Source of the DNA: Leisingera sp. M658
Lineage (GTDB): Bacteria > Pseudomonadota > Alphaproteobacteria > Rhodobacterales > Rhodobacteraceae
Length of the DNA: 64,000 nucleotides
Direction of reading: 5' to 3'
Assembly (NCBI RefSeq): GCF_025144145.1
Contig: NZ_CP083546.1
Coordinates: 1,256,501 to 1,320,500, forward strand
Positions 17,991-26,284 of the stretch are shown here, in pieces. The notes under the pieces were generated by a model that saw only the letters and a list, made by a program, of their open reading frames with translations, did not search any database and was not told where the DNA came from. Every line of letters begins with the position of its first letter. Position 1 is the stretch's first letter. The position numbers and the translations under genes were made by a program.

Positions 17991-18011
17991 GAAACCGCAA
18001 CAGCGGTTTTT
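17991..18011 (+). terminator. terminator after the crotonase-family gene
   Basis: Perfect 7-bp stem AAACCGC/GCGGTTT with loop AACA, followed by TT; it is the nearest hairpin with a T-run downstream of the stop at 17848. Confidence 0.6.
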
Positions 18012-18294
18012 CGCCAATTTTTCCGAAAATCCGCCGATGCCAGCGGGAATCCGCTGCCCGCCGGCAGAATAACGCCGCGTAAAATCAACAGAAACACCTG
18101 TTAACCTTTTGGCAATATTTGCGGGCGAATTCTGCCTTCAGCAGGGCGCAAAACAGGCCAATCCAGCATTTGGAAATCTGCTGCCGGGCGGCCCGCACGG
18201 GCACCGGATGGCTGTTTGCACCCTGATGAAATGCAGTAGAACCGGCTGGCGCAGGAAATGCTCCATAGCCGGGCTTCAGAAAGGAGTGAGGCTG

Positions 18295-18492
18295 ATGCAA
18301 CTGGTGCGTAAGAAGTGGTTTATTCTGTTCGAAAGCGGCGCCCTGCTGTCCCGGACCGGCGACCGGATCACCTATTTTTATGACGAGGCCCTGTGCTTCG
18401 GGGACCGCGAGGAGGCGCAGCGCTACTTGGCGGCCAATGAAAACAAGGTCAGCTGCACCGGCCTGCACCCGTCGCTGACCGAGGCAGCGTGA
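18295..18492 (+). CDS. small hypothetical protein
   Basis: A 65-residue protein (MQLVRKKWFILFESGALLSR) without a signal peptide; a mixed pattern of hydrophobic and charged residues suggests a small soluble fold. AAGGAG at 18281-18286, 8 bases upstream, fixes this ATG within a longer open frame. The next gene begins just after or overlapping its stop. I do not recognise a family. Confidence 0.65.
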   Translation: MQLVRKKWFILFESGALLSRTGDRITYFYDEALCFGDREEAQRYLAANENKVSCTGLHPSLTEAA

Positions 18493-18539
18493 GCGGATGG
18501 CTCGCCGCCAGCCGCAGGCCCCCAGCAGCGGAGGGTGCG

Positions 18540-18755
18540 ATGCCTAGCTCTGCCCGCTGGCTGCTCGCCTTCAGCGGGGTGATGATCTCGGCCTCGGCGC
18601 TGGTGTTCTGGGCCTGGCTCGGCGGCGCAGGCCAGCCGGCCGAGGATCAGCCCGGCTGGTTCACCCTGGCGGCATTGCGGTTTTTCTGGCTGCCCTTCCT
18701 CAGCGGCGCCGGGCTGGTGCTGGCGGTCTGCTGCGCCGGGCGCACCGGTCTCTGA
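18540..18755 (+). CDS. small two-helix membrane protein
   Basis: A 71-residue protein with two membrane helices (LLAFSGVMISASALVFWAW and FFWLPFLSGAGLVLAVCC). ATG 18540 has GGAGGG starting 10 bases upstream; a GTG at 18489 overlapping the previous stop (GTGA) would add 17 residues and suggests translational coupling. Function unknown. Confidence 0.6.
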   Translation: MPSSARWLLAFSGVMISASALVFWAWLGGAGQPAEDQPGWFTLAALRFFWLPFLSGAGLVLAVCCAGRTGL

Positions 18756-18811
18756 TCCGGGTCCTTGATCCGGGTCGTTGATCTTGCCCTCTGATCCGGC
18801 CTCTGACCCTC
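18754..18811. repeat. degenerate short direct repeats
   Basis: About five imperfect 12-13 base units of the form CTTGATCCGGGTC run from the stop codon of the small membrane protein toward the fba terminator. They are non-coding. Confidence 0.5.
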
Positions 18812-18819
18812 CGTCCATG

Positions 18820-18852
18820 AAAAAAGCCGCGCCCGGTGCTGGCGCGGCTTTC
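18820..18852 (-). terminator. fba terminator
   Basis: A perfect 10-bp stem (AAGCCGCGCC/GGCGCGGCTT, 7-base loop) with a run of A on the left, that is, T on the minus strand. It ends the aldolase transcript. Confidence 0.88.
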
Positions 18853-18875
18853 CATTCAACAGATCTGCGGCGGGC

Positions 18876-19778
18876 TTACAGCGACGCGTCGTAGATCTTG
18901 GAGATATTCGCACCCAGAGCGGCGTCATAGTCCGCGTCAGACATAGCAACGTTCAGGCCCTCGGTCAGCGCGCGGCTGAAGGAGGCGATCATCTTGGCAT
19001 TCTGCGACAGGCGCGCGCAGGCGTCATCGGTGGTATAGCCGCCCGACAGCGCCACAACGCGAACAACATTGGCGTGGTCGGCCAGATCATCGTACAGGCC
19101 AGCCTGGCTCGGGATGGTCAGTTTCAGCGCTACTTTGGTGCCTTCGGGCAGGGCGTCCAGCTGGGCCTTGATCTCTGCCTTCAGGATGTCTTCGGCTTCG
19201 GCCTTGGTGGCAGAGTTGATGTCCACTTCCGGCTCGATGATCGGCACCAGACCGGCTGCAACGATCTGCTGGCCGACTTCGAACTGCTGCGCGACAACCG
19301 CCTTGATGCCCGCGGCATTGGCGTCTTTGACCACCGACCGCATCTTGGTGCCGAAGATACCCTTGGTGTTGGCCCGCGCCAGCAACGCGTCCAGCTCCGG
19401 CATCGGCTTCATCATCTGCACGCCGTCCGCTTCATCCGCCAGGCCCTTGTCGACCTTCAGGAACGGCACCACACCGCAGCTGTTCCAGAGGAAGTCCGCA
19501 GTGGGGGTGCCGTCGATCTCGCCATCCATCGTCTTCTCAAACAGGATCGCACCCAGGATACGCTCCTTGCCAAAGCTCGGCGAGGTGATGATGCGGGTGC
19601 GCATCTTGTGGATCTCGGCGAACATCTCGTCGTCGTTTGAAAAGGCGTCCCCGGTCACGCCATACAGCGCCAGCGCCTTCGGGGTCGAGCCGCCGGATTG
19701 GTCCAGCGCCGCAATGAAGCCTTTGCCGGCTGCGATACGGTCGAGTTGTGCCTGCTGTACGGAAGCGTCTTTTGCCAT
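18876..19778 (-). CDS. fba: class I fructose-bisphosphate aldolase
   Basis: A 300-residue Schiff-base aldolase cleaving fructose 1,6-bisphosphate to glyceraldehyde 3-phosphate and dihydroxyacetone phosphate. [14 protein letters not shown] near the N-terminus, [18 protein letters not shown] in the middle and VALKLTIPS (Lys219 probably the Schiff-base Lys) identify the class I family. It lacks the His metal ligands of class II enzymes. The gene stands alone with a strong terminator. Confidence 0.92.
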   Translation of the reverse strand: MAKDASVQQAQLDRIAAGKGFIAALDQSGGSTPKALALYGVTGDAFSNDDEMFAEIHKMRTRIITSPSFGKERILGAILFEKTMDGEIDGTPTADFLWNSCGVVPFLKVDKGLADEADGVQMMKPMPELDALLARANTKGIFGTKMRSVVKDANAAGIKAVVAQQFEVGQQIVAAGLVPIIEPEVDINSATKAEAEDILKAEIKAQLDALPEGTKVALKLTIPSQAGLYDDLADHANVVRVVALSGGYTTDDACARLSQNAKMIASFSRALTEGLNVAMSDADYDAALGANISKIYDASL

Positions 19779-19858
19779 AATGCGTCACTCTTCTTGGGAA
19801 TGGTCTGTCTTGGCGCTGTCTATACCGCGAATCCGGCAGGAAACAACGGGGTGTTGCG

Positions 19859-20191
19859 CTAACGGAAGAAGGATTTCCGCGCATCCCGCGCCATATTATA
19901 GCGCATTTCCAGATCCGAGATCCGCGCCATCGCCGCCTTGCGTGCCGCCGCATCCGTCAGAGCCGCATAATCCTTGCGGGCCGCGGCCAGTTGTTCTTTC
20001 AATGTGAATTCCTCAGGCACCACGCCGGCCTGCGCCATGATCCGCATTCCTGCCGCCAGCCCCGCATCCACATGCGCCTCGCCGCTGCGGCCGGGCAGCG
20101 GCTTGCCTTCGCCCGCCAGTCCCTGCAGCTGCCCTTCGGCCTGGGCCTTGGCCAGCTGCCGTTCAATCAGATTGCGGAAGGCGCGGATCAT
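19859..20191 (-). CDS. DUF1992 (DnaJ-C28-like) protein
   Basis: A 110-residue protein matching the DUF1992 family: FRNLIERQLAKAQAEGQLQ, then LAGEGKPLP, then ISDLEMRYNMARD near the end. It is predicted to be soluble and helical; the family, found in bacteria and as DNAJC28 in eukaryotes, has no settled function. It lies 41 bases downstream of the mocR-type gene on the same strand. Confidence 0.85.
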   Translation of the reverse strand: MIRAFRNLIERQLAKAQAEGQLQGLAGEGKPLPGRSGEAHVDAGLAAGMRIMAQAGVVPEEFTLKEQLAAARKDYAALTDAAARKAAMARISDLEMRYNMARDARKSFFR

Positions 20192-20232
20192 CGGGGCCTC
20201 TTGGGTTGCCGCGCCAGCGTACCACCCGCGGG

Positions 20233-21603
20233 TCAGCCCAGCCAGTCCTTGCGGGTGACTGCGTCATTCAGCGCTATCAGATCCTCGTGCAATTCGCCCA
20301 TTGCAATGGGGCCGCCCAGGCAGACCCTAACCGCTTCCTCCGGCAGGCCGGTCACGGTGAAAGCATCGCTTGGCATGATGCCGATCTGGCGGCCTGCCAT
20401 GCGGCCCATTACCTCGGCCCGGCTGGTGCCGCGGGGCAGGGTCAGCCACAGGTTGAAGGCCAGCGGATCCGCAACGGTAAAGCACTCCTGCAGCACCTCA
20501 GCCGCCAGCGCCTGCCGCATCGCTGCGGCCTTGCGGACAAAACCCTGGATTTCTGCCGCGGTGCCATCCTCGATCCAGCGGCCCAGCAGCGCCAGGTTCA
20601 GCGGCGAAACCATCACATGCATCGACCGCATCGCTTGTGAGAACTGCCCCATCAGGCCGCGCTTGGGCACCGTGGTATAAGCCAGCCGCAACCCGGCGCC
20701 GAAACATTTGGACAGGCCCGCGATATGCCAGCTCAGATCCGGGATCAGGCTGCTGATGGCGGCAGGCGCATCCTCGGCAACAAAGCAATAAGCGTCGTCT
20801 TCGATCAGCGGCAGATCATGTTTTTGCAGCACTGCCGCCACCTCCTGACGCCGGTGGCTGGGCATGGTGCGGGTGGTCGGGTTCTGCAGCGTCGGGTTCA
20901 GGTACAGCGCTGCCGGCCAGTGGTCGGTGACCGCTTTTTCCAGCGCCTCCGGCAGGATGCCGTCACGGTCGCCGGCCAGTCCGATCAGCCGGATCCCCAG
21001 CCGCGCCGCAATCGAGCGCAGCCCGGGATAGGTCACATCTTCGCACAACACGGTTGAACCCGGCTCGCACAGCACCGTCAGAATTGCATAAAGACTGGCA
21101 TGAGAACCCGGCGTGACCGCCAGCCGCTCCGGTGCGCAGGGCAGGCCGTTTGCCTGCATCCAATCCGCCGCAATGGCCCGGTCTTGCGGGCTGCCGGTGA
21201 CCGATTGATAGCGCAACAGCGGCAGCAGATTGGCCGAGACATGCTCCAGCCCCTTTTGCATCCGCGCCAGCAAGGCCGGGTCATCCGGCTCCGGCGGCAT
21301 GTTCATCATCGGGTCTTCTTCCAGCGCCCGGCGCGGATCGGGGCGTGCCGGCAGCGCGTCCGGCGCCTTCACAAAAGTGCCGCGGCCGACAAAGCTTTCG
21401 ATATAGCCGCGCCGCACCGCCTCGGCATAGCCGCGCGATACGGTTGAGAAATCCACCCCCAGATCCTGCGCCACCCGCCGCTGCGGCGGCAGCCGGTCGC
21501 CGGGCGCCAGCACGCCGGTGTCGATGTCGGATTTGATCGCCTCGGCCAGCTCCAGATAGCGGGGCTTTGCATTGGCCAGACGGGCCGGGGTCCACTGCTT
21601 CAT
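20233..21603 (-). CDS. MocR/PdxR-type regulator (GntR helix-turn-helix plus aminotransferase fold)
   Basis: A 456-residue MocR regulator: an N-terminal winged helix (RLPPQRRVAQDLGVDFSTVS at about residues 39-58) joined to a class I aminotransferase-like domain with the PLP Lys in GLSKCFGAGLRLAY. MocR proteins sense PLP or amino acid-like effectors and usually control a divergent neighbour. The start is ATG 21603 because AGGAG lies about 8 bases upstream. The longer frame from 21648 runs through a perfect operator-like palindrome and is rejected. The divergent neighbour is the DUF983 gene. Confidence 0.88.
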   Translation of the reverse strand: MKQWTPARLANAKPRYLELAEAIKSDIDTGVLAPGDRLPPQRRVAQDLGVDFSTVSRGYAEAVRRGYIESFVGRGTFVKAPDALPARPDPRRALEEDPMMNMPPEPDDPALLARMQKGLEHVSANLLPLLRYQSVTGSPQDRAIAADWMQANGLPCAPERLAVTPGSHASLYAILTVLCEPGSTVLCEDVTYPGLRSIAARLGIRLIGLAGDRDGILPEALEKAVTDHWPAALYLNPTLQNPTTRTMPSHRRQEVAAVLQKHDLPLIEDDAYCFVAEDAPAAISSLIPDLSWHIAGLSKCFGAGLRLAYTTVPKRGLMGQFSQAMRSMHVMVSPLNLALLGRWIEDGTAAEIQGFVRKAAAMRQALAAEVLQECFTVADPLAFNLWLTLPRGTSRAEVMGRMAGRQIGIMPSDAFTVTGLPEEAVRVCLGGPIAMGELHEDLIALNDAVTRKDWLG

Positions 21604-21629
21604 CGGCGGAAACTCCTGGGGTGATTGTT

Positions 21630-21654
21630 CCATCATTGATTGGTTCAATGATGG
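21630..21654. promoter_or_regulatory. operator-like palindrome upstream of the MocR gene
   Basis: CCATCATTGA-ttggt-TCAATGATGG is a perfect 10-bp inverted repeat with a 5-base spacer, lying 27-51 bases before the regulator's start. It is a candidate autoregulatory MocR site. Confidence 0.65.
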
Positions 21655-21689
21655 AGTGCGTCAATAAATGCAATGTCAATGTTTGCAAA

Positions 21690-21703
21690 TTGATTGCAAT
21701 CAA
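21690..21703. promoter_or_regulatory. FNR-type box in the MocR-DUF983 divergent region
   Basis: TTGATTGCAATCAA is an exact TTGAT-N4-ATCAA palindrome. Relative to the MocR gene a class II site would place the transcript start near 21655, right at the edge of the operator-like palindrome. Relative to the DUF983 gene it lies too close to the start codon for class II activation. Confidence 0.7.
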
Positions 21704-21748
21704 TCCCGGAATCGCAGTATCAGGCCGCAAACCCCAAGGAGACGTGCG

Positions 21749-22129
21749 ATGACCGGGATGGATGTTTTGCAACAGGACCAGCGGGAGATGAAACCCGCCT
21801 TGCTGAAGGGGCTGCGGCTGCGCTGCCCGAACTGCGGCGAGGGCAAGCTCTTGCACAGCTATCTCAAGGTAAACGACAGCTGCAGCGAATGCGGCCAGGA
21901 GCTGCACCACCAGCGCGCTGATGACGGGCCGGCCTATCTGACTATTCTGGTGGTGGGCCACATTCTCGGCTTTGCGCTGCACATTGTTTACACTCAGCTG
22001 CGCCCGGATCCCTGGACCTTGGCGATCATCATGTCGGTGATTACGGTAGGGGCCTCGCTGTTGATGCTGCCGCGGATGAAGGGGCTGGTGGTGGCTTATC
22101 AATGGGCCAAGCGGATGCACGGGTTCTGA
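21749..22129 (+). CDS. DUF983 membrane protein with zinc-ribbon motif
   Basis: A 126-residue DUF983 protein. Two Cys pairs (CPNCGEGK and CSECGQE, residues about 29-55) form a rubredoxin or zinc-ribbon-like knuckle, followed by two membrane helices (YLTILVVGHILGFALHIV and LAIIMSVITVGASLLMLP). Function is unproven; in some genomes these genes lie near respiratory loci. AAGGAG (21736-21741) fixes the start. It is divergent from the MocR regulator, and a perfect terminator follows. Confidence 0.88.
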   Translation: MTGMDVLQQDQREMKPALLKGLRLRCPNCGEGKLLHSYLKVNDSCSECGQELHHQRADDGPAYLTILVVGHILGFALHIVYTQLRPDPWTLAIIMSVITVGASLLMLPRMKGLVVAYQWAKRMHGF

Positions 22130-22171
22130 ATCCGGCCGGAAACCAACCTGAAACCAACCAGTTAAAATGCA

Positions 22172-22198
22172 AAAGGCGGGCCGATGGCCCGCCTTTTT
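22172..22198 (+). terminator. terminator of the DUF983 gene
   Basis: A perfect 11-bp stem (AAAGGCGGGCC/GGCCCGCCTTT, loop GAT) ends in a run of five T. Confidence 0.92.
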
Positions 22199-22211
22199 CC
22201 GGTTTCGCCCT

Positions 22212-22290
22212 GCGCCGCGCAGCGGCGCCGGGCCCAACTGGTGTGGCTCATTTGTCATGAGCCAAGCAACAGGCGGGAGAACACCCGCCT
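22212..22290 (+). repeat. dispersed three-part hairpin element, copy A
   Basis: 5' hairpin GCGCCGC-gca-GCGGCGC (22212-22228), box CCCAACTG (22233-22240), central hairpin GGCTCAT-ttgtc-ATGAGCC (22245-22263), box CAGGCGGGAG (22270-22279) and 3' hairpin AGGCGGG-agaaca-CCCGCCT (22271-22290). The boxes are 37 bases apart, start to start. It lies between the DUF983 gene and the convergent pyrG. Confidence 0.7.
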
Positions 22291-22303
22291 GCCGCGCTAC
22301 AGC

Positions 22304-23947
22304 TCAGACCAGACGCGAGGTGTCTTTGGCTGCGCGGACGAAATCGTCAAACAGCGGGTGCGGCGCAAAAGGTTTGGATTTCAGCTCCGGGTGGAATTGC
22401 ACGCCGATAAACCACGGATGGTCTTTCCATTCCACGATCTCCGGCAGGCGGCCGTCGGGCGACATGCCCGAGAAGTTCAGACCGCATTCTTCCAGCTTCT
22501 CGCGGTATTTGATGTCCACCTCGTAGCGGTGGCGGTGGCGCTCCTCGATGTGGGTGCTGCCATAGGCGGCGGCGACCTTGGAGCCTTCGGTCAGTGCCGC
22601 GTCATAGGCGCCCAGGCGCATGGTGCCGCCCTTGTCGTCATCCGCCTTGCGGCTGATCTTGTGGTTGCCCTGCACCCATTCCTTCAGGTGATAGACCACC
22701 GGCTCGAACCGTTTCTTGCCGGCTTCATGGTCGAATTCTTCCGAACCAGCCTCGGTAATGCCCGCCACATTGCGCGCGGCTTCGATCACTGCCATCTGCA
22801 TGCCCAGGCAGATGCCCAGGTAGGGGACGTCGTTTTCGCGGGCATATTGCGCCGCTTTGATCTTGCCCTCGGTGCCGCGCTCGCCAAAACCGCCGGGGAC
22901 CAGGATCGCGTGGTAGCCCTGCAGATACGGGGCGGCGTCTTCCTTGTCGAACAGCTCGGCGTCGACCCATTCGATCTTGACCTTGACCCGGTTCGACATG
23001 CCGCCATGGGTCAGCGCCTCGGCGATGGATTTATAGGCGTCTTCCAGCTGGGTGTATTTGCCGACAATGGCCACCTTCACTTCGCCTTCGGGGTTGTAGA
23101 TGCGGTCGGCCACATCTTCCCAGCGGGCCAGGTTCGGCTTGGGGGCAGGGGAGATGCCGAACGCATCCAGAACCGCCTGATCCATGCCTTCGCGGTGATA
23201 GGCCAGCGGTGCCTCGTAGATTGATTTCAGATCCTGCGCGGCGATCACCGAATCCGGGCGCACGTTGCAGAACAGCGCCAGCTTTTCGCGCTCTTTCTTC
23301 GGAATCGGGCCTTCGGAACGGCAGACCAGAATGTCAGGCGCCAGACCGATAGAGCGCAGTTCCTTGACCGAGTGCTGGGTCGGTTTGGTTTTCAGCTCGC
23401 CGGACGCCTTGATATAGGGCAGCAGGGTCAGGTGCATGAACAGGCACTGGCCGCGCGGCTTGTCCTGGGCGAACTGGCGGATCGCTTCAAAGAAGGGCAG
23501 GCCTTCGATGTCGCCGACGGTGCCGCCGATTTCACAGAGCATGAAGTCGACCTCATCCTCGCCGATCGAGATGAAATCCTTGATTTCGTTGGTGACGTGG
23601 GGAATGACCTGGATGGTCTTGCCCAGATAGTCGCCGCGGCGCTCTTTTTCCAGCACGTTGGTGTAGATCCGCCCCGACGAAATCGAGTCGGTCTTGCGCG
23701 CCGGCACCCCGGTGAACCGTTCGTAATGGCCGAGATCCAGATCGGTCTCGGCGCCATCGTCCGTAACAAAGACCTCGCCGTGTTCAAACGGGCTCATCGT
23801 GCCCGGATCGACGTTCAGATAGGGGTCCAGCTTGCGCAGGCGGACCGAGTAGCCCCGCGCCTGCAGAAGGGCGCCAAGCGCGGCCGAAGCCAGGCCTTTG
23901 CCCAAGGATGAAACAACACCGCCGGTGATGAAGATAAAACGCGCCAT
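22304..23947 (-). CDS. pyrG: CTP synthase
   Basis: A 547-residue enzyme that aminates UTP to CTP with glutamine. The N-terminal synthetase domain begins [19 protein letters not shown], with the P-loop-like ATP site. The C-terminal class I glutaminase has its Cys in GICLGMQMA and the His-x-Glu in [10 protein letters not shown]. The length is normal. The gene lies downstream of secG on the same strand with about 170 bases between, an order common in Rhodobacteraceae. Confidence 0.97.
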   Translation of the reverse strand: MARFIFITGGVVSSLGKGLASAALGALLQARGYSVRLRKLDPYLNVDPGTMSPFEHGEVFVTDDGAETDLDLGHYERFTGVPARKTDSISSGRIYTNVLEKERRGDYLGKTIQVIPHVTNEIKDFISIGEDEVDFMLCEIGGTVGDIEGLPFFEAIRQFAQDKPRGQCLFMHLTLLPYIKASGELKTKPTQHSVKELRSIGLAPDILVCRSEGPIPKKEREKLALFCNVRPDSVIAAQDLKSIYEAPLAYHREGMDQAVLDAFGISPAPKPNLARWEDVADRIYNPEGEVKVAIVGKYTQLEDAYKSIAEALTHGGMSNRVKVKIEWVDAELFDKEDAAPYLQGYHAILVPGGFGERGTEGKIKAAQYARENDVPYLGICLGMQMAVIEAARNVAGITEAGSEEFDHEAGKKRFEPVVYHLKEWVQGNHKISRKADDDKGGTMRLGAYDAALTEGSKVAAAYGSTHIEERHRHRYEVDIKYREKLEECGLNFSGMSPDGRLPEIVEWKDHPWFIGVQFHPELKSKPFAPHPLFDDFVRAAKDTSRLV

Positions 23948-24119
23948 ATGTATTCGGCTGCCCCCGTGAGAAGTCAGATTTCAGCTGCCCGGCGGTGATT
24001 GGAATCACCCCAAAAACCGCAGCATCACGGGACTTCATATATAAAGGATTCGCGCAAACAACGCAAGGGAACCGCAAGATGCTGTTGCGGTTCCTAAAAC
24101 CCTCTCAAGGTGTAGTGTG

Positions 24120-24482
24120 TCAGTCTGCGCTGGGAACCAGCGGAGCGTTGTCGCCCTCAGAAGGCGGCAGAAGATCGCTGCCCAGCGGGGCTGCCGGAGC
24201 GTCGCCCTGCTCTTCGGCCTGCGGCACTGCCAGACGGTCGGTGACCGAGGCGCCTGCGGATTTCTGCGCGGCCATGATGGTCAGGGTGATCGAAGTGCAT
24301 ATAAAGGCAATGGCCAGGATCCAGGTCAGCCGGCTAAGCGCAGTGGCTGCCGCGCGGCCGGAGACAGCACCGCCGCCGCCGCCGCCCATGCCAAGGCCGC
24401 CGCCTTCGGAGCGCTGCAGCAGAACAACTGCAATCAGGCCGAGAGCCAAAAGAAGATGGATGATGAGAACAACGTTTTCCAT
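24120..24482 (-). CDS. secG: preprotein translocase subunit SecG
   Basis: A 120-residue SecG, the small non-essential subunit of the SecYEG channel. It has two membrane helices (VVLIIHLLLALGLIAVVLL and LTWILAIAFICTSITLTIM) separated by a glycine-rich loop (SEGGGLGMGGGGGG), and a long acidic, Pro-rich C-terminal tail typical of alphaproteobacteria. The start is ATG 24482 (MENVVLI); the open frame continues upstream without family match. It is divergent from the nitrile hydratase cluster. Confidence 0.93.
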   Translation of the reverse strand: MENVVLIIHLLLALGLIAVVLLQRSEGGGLGMGGGGGGAVSGRAAATALSRLTWILAIAFICTSITLTIMAAQKSAGASVTDRLAVPQAEEQGDAPAAPLGSDLLPPSEGDNAPLVPSAD

Positions 24483-24584
24483 GGGCCCCTGCGGCGGTTG
24501 GCTGAGTATCGGGCGGTAAATAGGCAAGATTGACCGGGGGGGCAAGGGCGGAGTTGCAGCCCCTGCCGTGAACCGTCCCGGACG

Positions 24585-24597
24585 TCACGCTACGTGA
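24585..24597. promoter_or_regulatory. short palindrome between secG and the nitrile hydratase genes
   Basis: TCACG-cta-CGTGA is a perfect 5-bp inverted repeat 58 bases before the probable nthA start. It may be an operator; no regulator gene is linked. Confidence 0.3.
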
Positions 24598-24654
24598 ATG
24601 TTTGCATCATGAAACATGACTGGACAGGCCCCCTGCAGCGGCGCAGCATGGGGT

Positions 24655-25281
24655 ATGCCTCATGATCACCCCGACCACCCGCATGCCCTTTTGCCGCCTG
24701 ACCCTGCTTTGCGGGTCAAGGCGCTGGAAACGATTCTCACTCAGAAGGGGCTGATTGATCCCGCCGCACTGGAGGAGATCATTGATACCTATCAAAACAG
24801 GATCGGCCCGCAGAACGGCGCCCGGGTGGTGGCGCGCGCCTGGAGCGATCCGGAGTTCAAGGCAGCGCTGCTGGCAGATGCTGATCCGGTGCTGGCGGAC
24901 CTTGGGTTTTGTGGCCGCCAAGGCGAGCATATGGTGGTGGTGGAGAATACGGCCCTGCAGCACAATATGGTCGTCTGTACGCTGTGCAGCTGTTACCCGT
25001 GGCCTTTGCTGGGTATTCCGCCGGGCTGGTATAAGTCCGACGCCTATCGCGCCCGCGCGGTGCGCGAGCCGCGGAAAGTTCTGGCGGATTTCGGCGTGAC
25101 CTTGCCTGAGGGCACGGCTGTGCGGGTCAGGGATTCGACGGCTGAGGTCCGCTATCTGGTGCTGCCGATGCAGCCCGAAGGCACGGACGGGCTGAATGAA
25201 GATGATCTGGCCGCGCTGGTGACCCGCGACAGCATGATCGGCACCGGCCTGGCGCGGCAGCCGGGGGAGGTGCCGGCATGA
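24655..25281 (+). CDS. nthA: nitrile hydratase alpha subunit, cobalt type
   Basis: A 208-residue alpha subunit of nitrile hydratase, which hydrates nitriles to amides with a low-spin metal in a Cys-cluster. The metal loop CTLCSCYPWP (Cys108, Cys111, Ser112, Cys113) has Thr and Tyr at the positions that distinguish the cobalt type from the iron type (CSLCSCT). The His/Asp-rich N-terminus MPHDHPDHPH supports ATG 24655, though 24616 is possible. nthB follows with ATGA overlap, then the accessory gene. Confidence 0.93.
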   Translation: MPHDHPDHPHALLPPDPALRVKALETILTQKGLIDPAALEEIIDTYQNRIGPQNGARVVARAWSDPEFKAALLADADPVLADLGFCGRQGEHMVVVENTALQHNMVVCTLCSCYPWPLLGIPPGWYKSDAYRARAVREPRKVLADFGVTLPEGTAVRVRDSTAEVRYLVLPMQPEGTDGLNEDDLAALVTRDSMIGTGLARQPGEVPA

Positions 25282-25955
25282 CCCGTGTGCATGACATGGG
25301 CGGGCGATTCGGTGACGGGCCGGTGGTGCCGGAGGCGGAGGACGCGCCGGTTTTTGCCGAGGACTGGCATGCCCGCGCCCTGGCAGTGACGCTGGCCTGC
25401 GGAGCCTTGGGGCAGTGGAATATCGACACCTCGCGCCACGCGCGGGAGAAGCTGTCGCCGCAGGATTACACGCGGTTTTCCTATTACGAGAAATGGATCT
25501 CGGCGCTGGCGGATCTGCTGGTGGAGAAAGGCGTGCTGACGCACGAAGACCTGCAAGGGCAGGGGGCTGCGGGGCTGCACGGGCTGGCGGAGCGGGCGTT
25601 GAAGGCGGACGCGGTGGCTGCTGCGCTGGCCAGGGGAGGGCCGGCAAACCGGGAGGGCGGGCCGAAGCCGCGGTTTCATCCGGGGCAGGCGGTGCGGGTG
25701 CGAATCCCTGCTGACAGTGTGCTGGTGGAGGGCGGCCACACCCGGCTGCCGCAATATGCCGCCGGGGCGCATGGCTATGTCCTGCGGCTGCATGGCACCC
25801 ATGTGCTGCCTGACAGCAACGCGCATGGATTGGGCGAGGCACCGGAGCCGCTGTATGCGGTGCGGTTTTCGGCGCGCGCCTTGTGGGCACATCCCGAACA
25901 CCCCGAGGACGAGGTGGTGCTGGACCTGTGGCAAAGCTATCTGGAGGCACTATGA
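25278..25955 (+). CDS. nthB: nitrile hydratase beta subunit
   Basis: A 225-residue beta subunit that pairs with NthA. It opens with the family start MTRVHDMGGRFGDGPV and FAEDWHARALAVTLA, continues through FSYYEKWISALADLLVEKG, and ends in an SH3-like barrel with KPRFHPGQAVRVR and LYAVRFSARALW. The start overlaps the nthA stop by four bases (ATGA), and its own stop overlaps the accessory gene, so the three are translationally coupled. Confidence 0.94.
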   Translation: MTRVHDMGGRFGDGPVVPEAEDAPVFAEDWHARALAVTLACGALGQWNIDTSRHAREKLSPQDYTRFSYYEKWISALADLLVEKGVLTHEDLQGQGAAGLHGLAERALKADAVAAALARGGPANREGGPKPRFHPGQAVRVRIPADSVLVEGGHTRLPQYAAGAHGYVLRLHGTHVLPDSNAHGLGEAPEPLYAVRFSARALWAHPEHPEDEVVLDLWQSYLEAL

Positions 25956-26284
25956 GCGGGTGTCCTGAGGTGGCCGCGCCGGAGCCGGTCTTTGCCGAGC
26001 CATGGCATGCGCAGGTCTTTGCATTGACGGTGCATTTGAACGAAGCCGGGCGGTTTACCTGGGGCGCATGGGTCGAACGGTTCTCGGCCACTTTGCAGCG
26101 CCATGGCGTCAGCCGCGATCTGGACGGCGGCGAGGATTATTTTCGCGCCTGGCTGGAAACGCTGGAGCTGTTTCTGGCCGAAGAGGGCGCGGCATCGCGC
26201 GCGGAGGCCGAGGTGATGCGCAGCCGCTGGGAGGCGGCCTATCTGTCGACCCCGCACGGGGAGTCGGTCCGGCTAAGCGATTGA
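25952..26284 (+). CDS. nitrile hydratase accessory protein
   Basis: A 110-residue protein related to the N-terminal part of nitrile hydratase beta subunits; compare VFAEPWHAQVFALTVHL here with VFAEDWHARALAVTLA in NthB. In cobalt-type systems such proteins (P14K/NhlE class) carry the alpha subunit during metal insertion and swap with beta. The overlap with nthB (ATGA) and the cobalt-type motif in NthA fit that role. No nitrilase, amidase or cobalt transporter gene is adjacent. Confidence 0.88.
   Translation: MSGCPEVAAPEPVFAEPWHAQVFALTVHLNEAGRFTWGAWVERFSATLQRHGVSRDLDGGEDYFRAWLETLELFLAEEGAASRAEAEVMRSRWEAAYLSTPHGESVRLSD

Larger units (their letters stand above)
17849..18294. other. 446-base intergenic region with nested hairpins
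   Basis: No protein gene is convincing. It holds a TTCTTCTGG..TAAATATCCCC repeat core (17921-17942), a nested inverted repeat at 17940-17984 and a terminator at 17991-18011. The rest, up to the Shine-Dalgarno AAGGAG (18281-18286) of the next gene, shows nothing I can name. Confidence 0.6.

Noticed and set aside
18754-18811. Short tandem repeats considered as a CRISPR-like array
   Set aside because: Units are only 12-13 bases, degenerate, and have no spacers.
21604-21648. Longer start for the MocR gene
   Set aside because: It would place the start codon inside a perfect operator-like palindrome, whereas ATG 21603 has AGGAG at good spacing.
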